From a bacterium (GTDB taxonomy: Bacteria > Sysuimicrobiota > Sysuimicrobiia > Sysuimicrobiales > Segetimicrobiaceae), in NCBI GenBank assembly GCA_035308905.1, contig DATGFS010000022.1:62001-126000 (forward strand): a stretch of 64,000 bases of DNA. The letters run 5' to 3'. Shown here piece after piece: positions 25,845 to 35,037 of this stretch. Made by a program: the position numbers and the translations under genes. The notes below the pieces were generated by a model. The model made no database searches. It was not told the origin of the DNA and saw only the letters and a program-made list of their open reading frames with translations. Within the stretch, counting starts at the first letter, position 1, and each line of letters begins with the position of its first letter.

Positions 25845-27328
25845 ACGAGCCACTGCGAGTCTTGTTCTGCACCTCGGAAGCGGTCCCGTTCGCCAAGACG
25901 GGCGGACTCGCCGACGTCGCCGGCGCGCTGCCGGCGGCGCTCACCGAGACGGGCTGCGACGTGCGGATCGTACTGCCCGGCTACCGGTCGATCGACCGGG
26001 CCAAGTTCGGGTTTCGGGCGATCGGCCGGGCGGCCGTGCCGCTGGGCACAACGCAGACCGAGGTGGAATTTTTCGAAGGCCGGCTTCCCGGCGGGCGCGT
26101 GCCGGTGTACCTCGTGGCACACGATCCGTCATTCGGCCGCGCCGGCCTCTACGGGGAAGGCGGCAGGGACTACGAGGACAACCTGGAGCGGTTCACGGTC
26201 TTTGGCCGCGGCGCGCTCGCCCTCCCCGGCCGGGTCGAATGGACGCCGGACGTGCTGCACTGTCAGGACTGGCAGACGGGCCTCGTGCCGGTCTGGCTGC
26301 GCGAGGAACCGCGCGCGAGCCGCCTCGAGCCGGCGGCGACGCTCTTTACCATTCATAACCTGGCGTACCAGGGACTCTTTCCGCCGGAGCGCCTCGCGGT
26401 CACGGGGCTCGGTCCGCATGTGTTCACGCCGAAGGGCATCGAGTTCTACGGCAAGGTGAATCTATTGAAAGGCGGACTGGTCTATGCCGACCACCTCAGC
26501 ACCGTGAGCGAGCAGTACGCGCATGAAATCCAGACGCCGGAGTTCGGGTGCGGACTCGAAGGCGTGCTGCGCGACCGCACGGCCGACCTCATCGGCATCC
26601 TGAACGGCGTCGATTACGGGGCCTGGGATCCGTCGACCGATCCGCACATCGCCGCACGCTACACGGCCGACGACCTCGGCGGCAAGGCCGTCTGCACGCG
26701 CGACCTGCGGCGCACCCAGCATCTCGACGACACGCCGGACGCCCCGCTCGTAGGCATGATCAGCCGGCTCGCGGACCAAAAGGGCTTCGATCTGGTGGCC
26801 GCCGTCCTCGACCGTCTCATCGCGGCGGGCGCGCAGTTTGTCCTGCTCGGCACCGGCGAGCCCAAGTACCATGAGCTCTTTGCGGCGTTTCACACGAGCC
26901 ACCCCGGGCGCGTCTCCGTGACCCTCGGGTTCGACGACGCGCTGGCCCACCGCATCGAGGCCGGGGCGGACATGTTCCTCATGCCGTCCCGCTACGAACC
27001 GTCGGGCCTCAACCAGCTCTACAGCCTCCGCTACGGCACGGTCCCGGTGGTGCGCAAGACGGGCGGACTCGCCGATACGATCGTCGACGCGACCCCCGAC
27101 GCCGTCTCGCGCGGGGTCGCCAACGGATTCGTGTTCGAGGCGTACGAACCCGCCGCGTTGTGGGAGGCGCTCGAGCGGGCCATCCGCACGTTCCGCGACC
27201 GCCGCATCTGGAAGCAGCTGCAGCAGACCGGTATGCGACAGGACTTCTCGTGGCGCCGCGCCGCCGGGCGGTACGTCGAGACGTACCGGCGGGCGATCGC
27301 CGCGAGGCGCGCCGGCGCCCGTGCCTGA
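25841..27328 (+). CDS. glgA: Glycogen synthase (ADP/UDP-glucose starch synthase type, GT5)
   Basis: A 495-residue GT5 glycosyltransferase, close to the usual GlgA length. The donor-binding KTGGLADV motif lies at 18-25, the acceptor region HCQDWQTGLVPVWL and FTIHNLAYQGLFP follow, and the C-terminal GT-B half has GMISRLADQKGFDL, MPSRYEPSGLNQLYSLRYGT and VRKTGGLADTI. It extends alpha-1,4-glucan from a sugar nucleotide. The start ATG overlaps the previous stop, and galT follows after 40 bases, so at least three genes form a transcription unit. The remaining glucan genes are 20 kb downstream. Confidence 0.95.
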   Translation: MNEPLRVLFCTSEAVPFAKTGGLADVAGALPAALTETGCDVRIVLPGYRSIDRAKFGFRAIGRAAVPLGTTQTEVEFFEGRLPGGRVPVYLVAHDPSFGRAGLYGEGGRDYEDNLERFTVFGRGALALPGRVEWTPDVLHCQDWQTGLVPVWLREEPRASRLEPAATLFTIHNLAYQGLFPPERLAVTGLGPHVFTPKGIEFYGKVNLLKGGLVYADHLSTVSEQYAHEIQTPEFGCGLEGVLRDRTADLIGILNGVDYGAWDPSTDPHIAARYTADDLGGKAVCTRDLRRTQHLDDTPDAPLVGMISRLADQKGFDLVAAVLDRLIAAGAQFVLLGTGEPKYHELFAAFHTSHPGRVSVTLGFDDALAHRIEAGADMFLMPSRYEPSGLNQLYSLRYGTVPVVRKTGGLADTIVDATPDAVSRGVANGFVFEAYEPAALWEALERAIRTFRDRRIWKQLQQTGMRQDFSWRRAAGRYVETYRRAIAARRAGARA

Positions 27329-27368
27329 TCCCGTGCCGTCCGCGACGCCGCCCCTACGGAGGGACACC

Positions 27369-28424
27369 GTGCCCGAACTGCGCAAAGACCCCATCACCCG
27401 CCGCTGGGTGATCATCGCGAACGAGCGCGCCGCCCGGCCGAGCGACTTCGCCAAGGGCGGCGAGCCCGAGGCCGCGCCGTCGGCCAACTGCCCGTTCTGC
27501 GAGGGCCGCGAGACCACGACGCCGCCGGAGATCGCGGCGATTCGCCGGCCCGGCACCGCGCCGGACACCCCCGGCTGGCAGGTGCGGGTCGTGCCGAACA
27601 AGTACCCCGCGCTGCGCATCGAGGGCTCGACCGACGTCACCTGGGAAGGCATGTACGAGGGCATGGGGGGCGTCGGTGCGCACGAGGTCATCGTCGAGAC
27701 GCCCGACCACGCCGCGCATCCGGGCGTGATGGCCCCGGACCAGCTCGCCTCCGTGCTGTGGATGTACCGCGAGCGGTACCGCGACCTCGACGGGGATCCG
27801 CGGTTCAAGTACCTGCTGCTGTTCCGCAACCACGGCCGGCAGGCGGGCGCGTCGCTCGCACACCCCCACTCCCAGCTGATCGCCCTGCCGATCGTGCCCA
27901 AGCGGGCGGAGGAGGAACTGGAAGGCGCCCAGGCGTACTTCGCGCGCGAGGGCCGCTGCATCTTCTGCGACATTCTCCGCCAGGAGGCCGGGGAGGACGG
28001 CGAGAACGGCCGCCGGCTCGTGTGGAAGAACGACGAGTTCATCGCCTTCGCGCCGTACGCGTCGTGGACCCCGTTCGAGTTGTGGATCCTGCCGCGGCGG
28101 CACGTGGCGAGCTTCGGCGCGCTGGAGGACAGGCAGCTGCGGCCGCTCGCCGAAACCCTGCAGGGCGTCCTCGGGCGACTGTACGCCTGCCTGAACAATC
28201 CGCCGTACAACTGCATCATCCACACGGCGCCGTACGACGCGAAGGTCGATCACTTCTATCACTGGCACATCGAGGTGCTGCCCCGCCTCTCCCAGGTGGC
28301 GGGGTTCGAGTGGGGCTCGGGGTTCTACATCAATACGGTGCCTCCGGAGGACGCCGCCCGCTACCTCCGGGAAACGCAGGTCCCGGTGGCGAGCGCCACC
28401 GGAGCCCAGGGAGGTGCACCTTGA
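27369..28424 (+). CDS. galT: Galactose-1-phosphate uridylyltransferase
   Basis: A 351-residue HIT-superfamily transferase. The GTG at 27369 sits behind GGAGGG with 5-base spacing and gives the usual GalT start (PELRKDPITRRWVIIANERA), so it is preferred to the GTG at 27321. The active-site HPHSQ is at 165-169; metal-type pairs are CPFC (41-44) and CIFC (197-200). It swaps UMP between UDP-glucose and galactose-1-phosphate, or, in the ADP-type relatives, handles other sugar phosphates. Placed next to glgA it may help feed nucleotide sugars into glucan synthesis. Its stop overlaps the TTG of the next gene. Confidence 0.9.
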   Translation: MPELRKDPITRRWVIIANERAARPSDFAKGGEPEAAPSANCPFCEGRETTTPPEIAAIRRPGTAPDTPGWQVRVVPNKYPALRIEGSTDVTWEGMYEGMGGVGAHEVIVETPDHAAHPGVMAPDQLASVLWMYRERYRDLDGDPRFKYLLLFRNHGRQAGASLAHPHSQLIALPIVPKRAEEELEGAQAYFAREGRCIFCDILRQEAGEDGENGRRLVWKNDEFIAFAPYASWTPFELWILPRRHVASFGALEDRQLRPLAETLQGVLGRLYACLNNPPYNCIIHTAPYDAKVDHFYHWHIEVLPRLSQVAGFEWGSGFYINTVPPEDAARYLRETQVPVASATGAQGGAP

Positions 28425-30025
28425 CACGCACGCACGCGGCTTGGCGATACGCGGCGATCTGTTTGACGGCCCTGGCGCTGGCCGGCGTCGGCGCCGGCGC
28501 GCCCGTTCTCGGCGCCGCGCCCGCCACGCTCACAGTCGGCCTGGACCAGGAGCCGCCCACGCTCGACCCGCACGCCTCGCCGTCCGCGGTCACGTTCCAG
28601 ATCATCACGGACGTGACCGAAAACCTGCTGTACGAGGACCTCGCCGGGAAGCTGACGCCGTGGCTGGCGACGGAGTACAAGGCGTCGCCGGACGGCAAAT
28701 CGTTCACGTTCACGCTGCGCCGGGACGCGAAGTTCACGGACGGCGCGCCGGTCAACGCCGAGGCGGTGAAGTGGAATTTCGACCGGATCGTCAACCCGAA
28801 TTTCAAGGCGGGCGGTGCGCTCGCCGCGCTCTCGGGCTACGCCGGCTCCACCGTGGTCGACCCGTACACTGTCCGCGTAACCTTCAAGGAGCCGTACGCG
28901 CCGTTTCTCTCCTACTCCGCCGGCGGCACGCTCTCGCTCATCTCCCCGAAGACCACGCCGGGACAGGGCGACGCGGTCAACCAGAAGCCGGTGGGCAGCG
29001 GACGGTTCGTCGTCAGCGAGTACGCGGCGAAGGACCACATCACCCTGGTCCGCAACGCGGACTACAATCGCCGGCCGCCCTACAGCAGCCACCAGGGCCC
29101 CGCCGCAGTGGACCGCATCGTGTGGAAGTTCATCCCGGAGTCCGGCACGCGCGTCACGACGGTCGAGTCCGGCGAGACGCAGATGATCAACTTCCAGTCC
29201 GTGCCCGCCGCCGTCCTGACGCGCCTCGCGACGAACAGGGCGCTGCGCGTGGAGAAGAACCCGTACCCCGGCGCGCCGCGCATCTGGGTGCTGAACGTCA
29301 GGAAGCCGCCGACCAACGACCTGAAGGTCCGCCAGGCGCTGCTCTACGGGGTCAACCGCGCGGCGATCACCGACTCGGTCTTCCGCGGGCTCGGGACGGC
29401 CGCGTGCGCGCCGTTGACGCAGCATTTGCTGGCCACCCCGGCGTTGTGCGCCAAGTACAAGTACGATCCGAAGAAGGCCGCCCAGCTGCTCGACGAGGCC
29501 GGATGGAAGATGGGCCCCAACAACATCCGCCTGAAGAACGGCCAGCCGCTCGCGATCGAGATCAACTCGATCAACTACGGCAGCGGGAACCTGCCGGAGA
29601 TCGAGCTGCTCCAGGGCCAGCTGCTGCAGCTCGGGGTCGACGCGAAGATCAAGAGCCAGGCGCGGCCGCCGTGGTACGAGGACAACTACCACTGCGCGAC
29701 CAACGGGCCGGTGCTGTTCCTGCGAGACTCGGACATGAACGCGCTGTCCGCGCTGTTCGCGTCCACGAACATCGGCGGGAATTTCAACTGGGCGTGCTAC
29801 GCCAACCCCGAGGTGGACCGGCTGCTCGCCGAGGGCCGGACGGCCTTCGAGCCGGCGAAGCGGCGGGCCACGTACGCGAAGCTCGAGGAATTGCTGATGG
29901 ATCAGGCGGTCGCGGTGCCGCTCGTCGACGAGCTGTCGGTCTGGATCGTGCGGTCTACGGTCACCGGTACGAAGTATAACTATTCAGGGTATCCCGTGTT
30001 GGGCGACGCGACCACCGGCAGGTAG
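28421..30025 (+). CDS. ABC transporter substrate-binding protein, family 5
   Basis: A 534-residue exported binding protein. TTG 28421 overlaps the galT stop and has GGGAGGTG just upstream. A signal peptide (to about residue 32, GAPVLGAAPATL) is followed by family-5 landmarks LTVGLDQEPPTLDPHAS, LATEYKASPDGKSFTFTLRR and GSGRFVVSEYAAKDHITLVR. It opens the second Dpp-type gene group, in which two amidohydrolases come before the permeases. The substrate is unknown; the hydrolases suggest a peptide, cyclic peptide or N-substituted amino acid. Confidence 0.9.
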   Translation: MTRTHAAWRYAAICLTALALAGVGAGAPVLGAAPATLTVGLDQEPPTLDPHASPSAVTFQIITDVTENLLYEDLAGKLTPWLATEYKASPDGKSFTFTLRRDAKFTDGAPVNAEAVKWNFDRIVNPNFKAGGALAALSGYAGSTVVDPYTVRVTFKEPYAPFLSYSAGGTLSLISPKTTPGQGDAVNQKPVGSGRFVVSEYAAKDHITLVRNADYNRRPPYSSHQGPAAVDRIVWKFIPESGTRVTTVESGETQMINFQSVPAAVLTRLATNRALRVEKNPYPGAPRIWVLNVRKPPTNDLKVRQALLYGVNRAAITDSVFRGLGTAACAPLTQHLLATPALCAKYKYDPKKAAQLLDEAGWKMGPNNIRLKNGQPLAIEINSINYGSGNLPEIELLQGQLLQLGVDAKIKSQARPPWYEDNYHCATNGPVLFLRDSDMNALSALFASTNIGGNFNWACYANPEVDRLLAEGRTAFEPAKRRATYAKLEELLMDQAVAVPLVDELSVWIVRSTVTGTKYNYSGYPVLGDATTGR

Positions 30026-30029
30026 GCGT

Positions 30030-31280
30030 GTGACGCCCCGCGGTCCGGAATGGCTGATCCTCCGCGCGTCGCGCCTCATCGACGGCACCGGGGCGCCTCC
30101 GCTCGCGAATCCGACGGTCGCCGTCCGCGGGGGGAGGATCCACGGGGTGTACGGGGGCCGGGCGCCCCGAGGGGACTGGCCTCCCGACGCGCCTGAGCTC
30201 AACCTCGCCGGCCACACGCTGCTGCCAGGCCTCATCGACGCGCATGTGCATCTCGCGTTGCCGGGCGACGGCACGCCGTTCGAGACGTCGGTGCGCGAGC
30301 CGGACGGCGTCCTGCTGGCGTCGGCGATGCATAACGCGCAGACCGCCCTGCGCGCCGGGATCACGACGCTCCGCGACTGCGGCAGCATGCGCGACACCTC
30401 CCTCGAGCTGCGCCGCGCGCAGCAGCTCGGGTACGCCGTCCTACCGCGCCTGCACCTGTGCCGGTGCCCGATGACCGTCACCGGGGGACACTGCTGGTAC
30501 TTCGGCGGAGAAGCGGACGGGCCGGAAGGCGTGCGCACGATGGTGCGCCGCCTCGTCAAGGCGGGCGTCGACTACATCAAAATGATGGCGAGCGGCGGCG
30601 GGACGGCCGGCACCGTGTCGTCGCGGCCGTCCTATACGGTGGAAGAGCTCCGTGCCGCGGTGGACGAAGCCCACCGGCTCAACCGGCGCGTGGGCATCCA
30701 CTGCACCTGCGCCGACGCCACCCGGAACGCGCTTGCGGCCGGTGCGGATCACGTCGAACACGCGCTGTTTCTCAGCAGCGAGCAGGGACAGCAGCGGTAC
30801 GAGCCGGACGTCGCCGGCGCGCTGGCGCAGCGCGGCGTCGGCGTCACGTCGACGCTCTGCGTCGGCCACTTCCTCGTGGACGCGCTGTCCGCCCGGGACG
30901 ACCCGACGCACGAGGAACGGGCCGCCGTCGAACGGTGGCACCGGATGAACGACGGCAACACGGAGAACGCGTCGCGGATGCGTCAGGCGGGTGTCCGCTA
31001 CGTCGCCGGCACCGACGCGGGCTGGCGCTTCACGCCGTTCGACGGTCTGGTCAAGGAGCTCGAGCTGCTGCACGACGCCGGCATGCCGGCCGGCGAGACG
31101 ATCGTCTCCGCGACGTCCGCGCCGGCCGCGGCGATGGGCCTCGCCGACGTGGGGACGCTGCGCGAGGGATGCCACGCCGACATCATCGGCGTGGCGGGCG
31201 ATCCCCTCGAAGATCTGGGAGCCCTCCGGCACCCAGCAATGGTCATGCTCGGCGGCACGCCCGTCGTGCGGCCGGCGTAG
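30030..31280 (+). CDS. Metal-dependent amidohydrolase (imidazolonepropionase/Xaa-Pro dipeptidase-like)
   Basis: A 416-residue amidohydrolase starting at GTG 30030, 5 bases after the binding-protein stop. It has the flanking beta-sandwich, metal motif DAHVH (71-74), IKMMASGG with the bridging Lys strand, later HCTCADATRNALAAGADHVEHAL, and the Asp-loop VAGTDAGWRFTPF. This matches the amidohydrolases often annotated as imidazolonepropionase-like or prolidase-type. It shares its architecture with the next gene, so the two are probably related by duplication. Likely cytosolic, acting on an imported compound. Confidence 0.88.
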   Translation: MTPRGPEWLILRASRLIDGTGAPPLANPTVAVRGGRIHGVYGGRAPRGDWPPDAPELNLAGHTLLPGLIDAHVHLALPGDGTPFETSVREPDGVLLASAMHNAQTALRAGITTLRDCGSMRDTSLELRRAQQLGYAVLPRLHLCRCPMTVTGGHCWYFGGEADGPEGVRTMVRRLVKAGVDYIKMMASGGGTAGTVSSRPSYTVEELRAAVDEAHRLNRRVGIHCTCADATRNALAAGADHVEHALFLSSEQGQQRYEPDVAGALAQRGVGVTSTLCVGHFLVDALSARDDPTHEERAAVERWHRMNDGNTENASRMRQAGVRYVAGTDAGWRFTPFDGLVKELELLHDAGMPAGETIVSATSAPAAAMGLADVGTLREGCHADIIGVAGDPLEDLGALRHPAMVMLGGTPVVRPA

Positions 31281-31290
31281 AAGGACGCAC

Positions 31291-32559
31291 ATGCGCACGC
31301 TCCTCAAGAACGCCGCCGTCATTTCGATGGCCGGGCCGGACGCGGCCGCGGCCCGCCCGGCGGATGTCCTGATCGAGGACGGCCGGATCAGCCGGGTCGC
31401 GCCGCCGGGAGACGGCGAGGGGCAGACCGCCGCGGTGGACGAACCGACCCTTGACCTCCGCGGCGCGTACGTGATGCCCGGGCTGATCGACGCGCACTGC
31501 CACATCACGTTGAGCGGCGGCCTCGTCGGGACGGAGCTCGCCCACGATCCGCGGATGCGCATCCTACGCGGGGCCGACAACGCCCGCCGGACGCTGCTCG
31601 CCGGCATCACCACGATCCGGGACACCTGCGGCCTCGACGACGGCGACGTGCTCCTGCGCGACGCGATCGCCGCGGGCAAGACTCCGGGACCCCGGATTGT
31701 GGCGTGCGGCCGGATGATCACGATGACCGGCGGCCACGGGTGGTTCTACGGGCAGGAGGCCGACGGCCCGGACGAGGTCCGGCGCGCGGTCCGCGAACGA
31801 ATCAAGGTCCGGACCGACTGGGTCAAGTTCATGGCGAGCGGGGGCTTCGCCGAGGAGGGCGAGCAGCCGGCGTCGACCCAACTGGACGCCGACGAGCTCA
31901 CCGCCGGCGTGCGCGAGGCCGCGAAGGCGGGCCGCAAGACCTGTGCGCACGCGCACGGCGCGCCGTCGATCAAGAACTGCCTCCGCGCGGGGATCGATTC
32001 CATCGAGCACGCCTCGTTCATGGACCAGGAAGCCATCGACCTGCTGCGGCAGCGGGACGGCTTCATCGTGCCGACCTTCTCGATCTACTACAAGATGAAG
32101 GAGACGGGAGCGGACCACGATCTGCCGGCGTACGTGGTCGAGCTGGCGCGCCGCGCCTGGGATCTCAAAGTCGAACGGTTCCTCGCCGCGCACCGCGCCG
32201 GGGTGCGCGTCGCGGCGGGCTCCGACAACGGGTCGCCCGCGGCGCCCCATCCGGACATCGCGACCGAGCTTGAGATCTTCGTGCGGATCGGCCTGTCTTC
32301 GTACCAGGCGCTCCGCACGGCGACGGCGGACGCGGCGAAGCTGCTGGGACTCGACGGGGAGATCGGCGCCGTCGAGCCCGGCAGGCGCGCGGACCTGATC
32401 GTCCTGAAGGACAATCCGCTATCCGACGTCTCCGCGGTCCGCCGGGTGGCGGGCGTGATCCACGACGGCCACATCGTCCGCGCCGACGACTTTCCGGGGG
32501 TTCCGACCGGCGCCGTCCCGAGAAGCGGGGCCGGCGCCACGCACGTCCATCCGCGGTGA
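31291..32559 (+). CDS. Metal-dependent amidohydrolase, second copy
   Basis: A 422-residue amidohydrolase, ATG 31291, 10 bases after its neighbour. It has the metal motif DAHCH (68-71), WVKFMASGGFAEEGEQ, the His strand KTCAHAHGAPSIKNCLRAGIDSIEHA (abbreviated here), and the Asp-loop AAGSDNGSPAAPH. Its core words parallel those of the first copy but outside the metal sites the chains differ strongly, so they may take different substrates. The stop overlaps the GTG of the permease gene, which ties it to the transporter. Confidence 0.88.
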   Translation: MRTLLKNAAVISMAGPDAAAARPADVLIEDGRISRVAPPGDGEGQTAAVDEPTLDLRGAYVMPGLIDAHCHITLSGGLVGTELAHDPRMRILRGADNARRTLLAGITTIRDTCGLDDGDVLLRDAIAAGKTPGPRIVACGRMITMTGGHGWFYGQEADGPDEVRRAVRERIKVRTDWVKFMASGGFAEEGEQPASTQLDADELTAGVREAAKAGRKTCAHAHGAPSIKNCLRAGIDSIEHASFMDQEAIDLLRQRDGFIVPTFSIYYKMKETGADHDLPAYVVELARRAWDLKVERFLAAHRAGVRVAAGSDNGSPAAPHPDIATELEIFVRIGLSSYQALRTATADAAKLLGLDGEIGAVEPGRRADLIVLKDNPLSDVSAVRRVAGVIHDGHIVRADDFPGVPTGAVPRSGAGATHVHPR

Positions 32560-33479
32560 TCCGCTACATCTCCGGACGGCTCCTCGCAACCGTTCCGGTC
32601 GTCTTCGGCGTCACGCTCACGGTGTTCTCGATGCTGTATCTGATCCCGGGCGACCCCGTGAAGATGATGTTGAGCGAGTTCGTGACGAGCCCGCAGCAGA
32701 TCGCGCGGATGCGCGCGCAGCTGCACCTCAACGAGCCGTTTGCCCAGCAGTATGCGCGGTTCGTGGTGAACGCGGCCCGCGGCAACCTCGGCGAGTCAAT
32801 CCGCGACCGCCGCCCCGTCACGGACGAGATCATGGAGCTGTTTCCCTCCACCATCCAACTGACCCTGACGGCCCTCGCGCTCTCGGCCGCCCTCGGCGTT
32901 GGGCTCGGCGTGGTGGCGGCGATCCGCCAGAACTCTTGGACGGACGTCGCCGCGATGATGCTCGCCCGGCTCGGGGTGTCGATGCCGTCCTTCTGGCTCG
33001 GCCTGCTGCTGATCTTCGTGTTCTCGCTGCGCTTCGGGCTGCTGCCCGCGACCGGGGGCGGAGGTCTCGACCATCTCGTCATGCCGGCGTTCGCGCTCGG
33101 GGCGGGCTCCGCGGCGATTACCGCGGCGCTCACGCGGTCGAGCATGCTCGAAGTGCTGCGGATGGACTACATGACGACGGCGCGGGCGAAGGGGCTGGCG
33201 GGCGCCTCGGTGGTGCTGCGGCACGGGCTCGCCAACGCGCTCATCCCGATCGTCACGATCTTCGGGCTGCAGGCCGGCCAGCTGCTGGCCGGCGCGGTGA
33301 TCATCGAGACGGTGTTTGGGCGGCCGGGGATCGGGCGGCTGCTCATCAACGCGATCTTGAACAAAGATTTCCCGCTGGTGCAGGGCATCGTCCTGTTCGT
33401 GGCGATCGCCTACGTGTTCATCAACCTGCTCGTCGACGTCGTATACGCGGCCGTCGATCCGCGCATCCGGTATGGCTAA
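32556..33479 (+). CDS. Peptide-type ABC transporter permease, DppB family (second set)
   Basis: A 307-residue inner-membrane permease, GTG 32556 overlapping the upstream stop. It has the DppB N-terminus (MIRYISGRLLATVPVVFGVT), LIPGDPVKMMLSEF, six hydrophobic segments and the EAA loop TTARAKGLAGASVVLRHGL. It overlaps the next permease by 8 bases. No ATPase follows. Confidence 0.9.
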   Translation: MIRYISGRLLATVPVVFGVTLTVFSMLYLIPGDPVKMMLSEFVTSPQQIARMRAQLHLNEPFAQQYARFVVNAARGNLGESIRDRRPVTDEIMELFPSTIQLTLTALALSAALGVGLGVVAAIRQNSWTDVAAMMLARLGVSMPSFWLGLLLIFVFSLRFGLLPATGGGGLDHLVMPAFALGAGSAAITAALTRSSMLEVLRMDYMTTARAKGLAGASVVLRHGLANALIPIVTIFGLQAGQLLAGAVIIETVFGRPGIGRLLINAILNKDFPLVQGIVLFVAIAYVFINLLVDVVYAAVDPRIRYG

Positions 33480-34323
33480 CCCGCAGACGCGTTTGCGGTC
33501 GAGCCTCCGGCGGGCCGGCCGGCACAAGGGCGCCGTCGCGGGGCTTGTCATCGTCGGGGCGCTCGTCTTCGTCGCGCTGTTTCAGAACGCCCTCGCGCCG
33601 GTGAGCCCGATCCGGATCGACATCGCCCAAGCACTCGCCGCCCCGGGACCGGGCCACCCGATGGGCACCGACCAGTACGGGCGCGACACCTACAGCCGCG
33701 TCGTCCACGGCTCCGTTATTTCGCTCACGGTTGGGCTCATTTCGGTGGGCATCGCAGCGACGGCCGGCACCGCGGTAGGCCTCATCGCGGGCTATTACGG
33801 CGGGGTGCTCGACGCCTTCCTGATGCGCGTCGTCGATGTGATGCTGGCGTTCCCCGGCATTCTGCTCGCCCTCGGGATCGTGAGCGTCCTCGGGCCCAGC
33901 GTCCGCAATCTCATGATCGCCGTCGGCATCTCGCAGATCCCGCTGTACGCGCGGCTCGTGCGCGGATCGGTGCTGGTGGCGAAGGAGCAGCTCTACGTCG
34001 ACGCCGCGCGCGTGACCGGGGTCCCGGTGTCCGTCATCCTCGTCCGCCATATCCTGCCGAACGTGGTGGCGCCGGTGATCGTGGCCGGCACGCTCGGGAT
34101 GGGCACCGCGATTCTCGCGGCCGCGGCGCTCTCGTTCATCGGCCTCGGCAGCCAGCCGCCGACGCCGGAATGGGGCCGGATGCTGAGCGAAGGCCGCGAC
34201 TACCTGCGCGACGCCTGGTGGATCTCGACGTTTCCGGGGCTGGCGATCATGCTGACCGTGCTCGGCGTGAACATGCTCGGGGACGGCCTGCGGGACGTCC
34301 TCGATCCGCGGCTGAAAATCTGA
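33472..34323 (+). CDS. Peptide-type ABC transporter permease, DppC family (second set)
   Basis: A 283-residue permease starting at ATG 33472 within the end of its partner. It shows the DppC features HPMGTDQYGRDTYSRVVHGS, six membrane segments and the EAA loop AARVTGVPVSVILVRHILPN. It is the last gene before a strong terminator hairpin, so this transporter lacks its own ATPases and must borrow them, most plausibly DppD/DppF at 6.8-8.8 kb or from elsewhere in the genome. Confidence 0.9.
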   Translation: MANPQTRLRSSLRRAGRHKGAVAGLVIVGALVFVALFQNALAPVSPIRIDIAQALAAPGPGHPMGTDQYGRDTYSRVVHGSVISLTVGLISVGIAATAGTAVGLIAGYYGGVLDAFLMRVVDVMLAFPGILLALGIVSVLGPSVRNLMIAVGISQIPLYARLVRGSVLVAKEQLYVDAARVTGVPVSVILVRHILPNVVAPVIVAGTLGMGTAILAAAALSFIGLGSQPPTPEWGRMLSEGRDYLRDAWWISTFPGLAIMLTVLGVNMLGDGLRDVLDPRLKI

Positions 34324-34349
34324 AGGGCCCGCGGCGGCGCCCCCCTGCG

Positions 34350-34381
34350 AGAAGGGGAGCGGCGCATGCCGCTCCCCTTCT
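34350..34381. terminator. Strong hairpin between convergent genes
   Basis: GAAGGGGAGCGGC (34351-34363), loop GCAT, and the exact complement (34368-34380) with an extra A-T closing pair. TTC follows on the plus strand and a purine run on the other side gives T-rich ends, so it can terminate the plus-strand transporter operon and the minus-strand Cys-rich gene. Confidence 0.75.
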
Positions 34382-34417
34382 TCACTGCCTCCGGCGGTCA
34401 ACGCCGGCACACGACGG

Positions 34418-34915
34418 CTATTCGGAGGTGCCGCTGTCCGCGGTCGCGTGGGAGACGAAGTCGGCGATTGACATGTTCATCGCCGCGATGGCGCCCGGAT
34501 TGGCAACCGCCCAGGCGTTGACGTCATTGACCCACATCCCGTGCCTGTAGATCGCGGCGGCGATGTTCGTGCCGACGTTGGAGTCGATCGTGGAGATCGC
34601 AAATCCGGTCGGGGTCGCGACGGCCACGTTGCCCATGTAGAGGCACGAGCCGGCGTCGCACGTGAACGTGCCGCCGGCGAAGTTCGCGCTGCCGACCACC
34701 ATGACCCAGTTGCCGCTGCACGAGTTGGCACAGTCGGCGTCGCCCGCTGTCACGGTCGACGTGATCGCGCCGTCGACGCCGCCGAGCGTTCCCGATCCGC
34801 CCAGCATCCCGTGCGCGGCGGTGAAGCCGCTCACGCCGATGAGCTCCTGCGCCGACACCGAACCTGCTGTTGCGAGGCTGACTACCAGTATGGCCGCGAG
34901 CAACAGATAGCGCAT
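34418..34915 (-). CDS. Exported Cys-containing protein, unknown function
   Basis: A 165-residue protein; ATG 34915 has GGGAGG eight bases upstream and gives a clear signal peptide (MRYLLLAAILVVSLATAG, cleavage near VSAQ). The mature protein is rich in Gly, Ala, Ser, Thr and Val, with almost no Arg or Lys, and has four cysteines (DADCANSCSG and FTCDAGSCLY), probably two disulfides. That composition differs sharply from its Arg-rich neighbours and is typical of a secreted or cell-surface protein. No family is recognised. It is a single-gene unit ending at a strong hairpin. Confidence 0.75.
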   Translation of the reverse strand: MRYLLLAAILVVSLATAGSVSAQELIGVSGFTAAHGMLGGSGTLGGVDGAITSTVTAGDADCANSCSGNWVMVVGSANFAGGTFTCDAGSCLYMGNVAVATPTGFAISTIDSNVGTNIAAAIYRHGMWVNDVNAWAVANPGAIAAMNMSIADFVSHATADSGTSE

Positions 34916-35037
34916 ATAGCCTGACCTCCCTAGCATGCCCGAGCGTCGGTGACACGCCGAAAGACGCGCATATCACCGCATTGGGAATTTCCCCCGCCGC
35001 CCCCGCGGGGAAACGTACGCGGCGCGGGCGGGCCCCG

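Noticed and set aside
34983-34993. GGGAA-T-TTCCC palindrome upstream of the Cys-rich gene
   Set aside because: Too short and common to call as an operator without conservation data.
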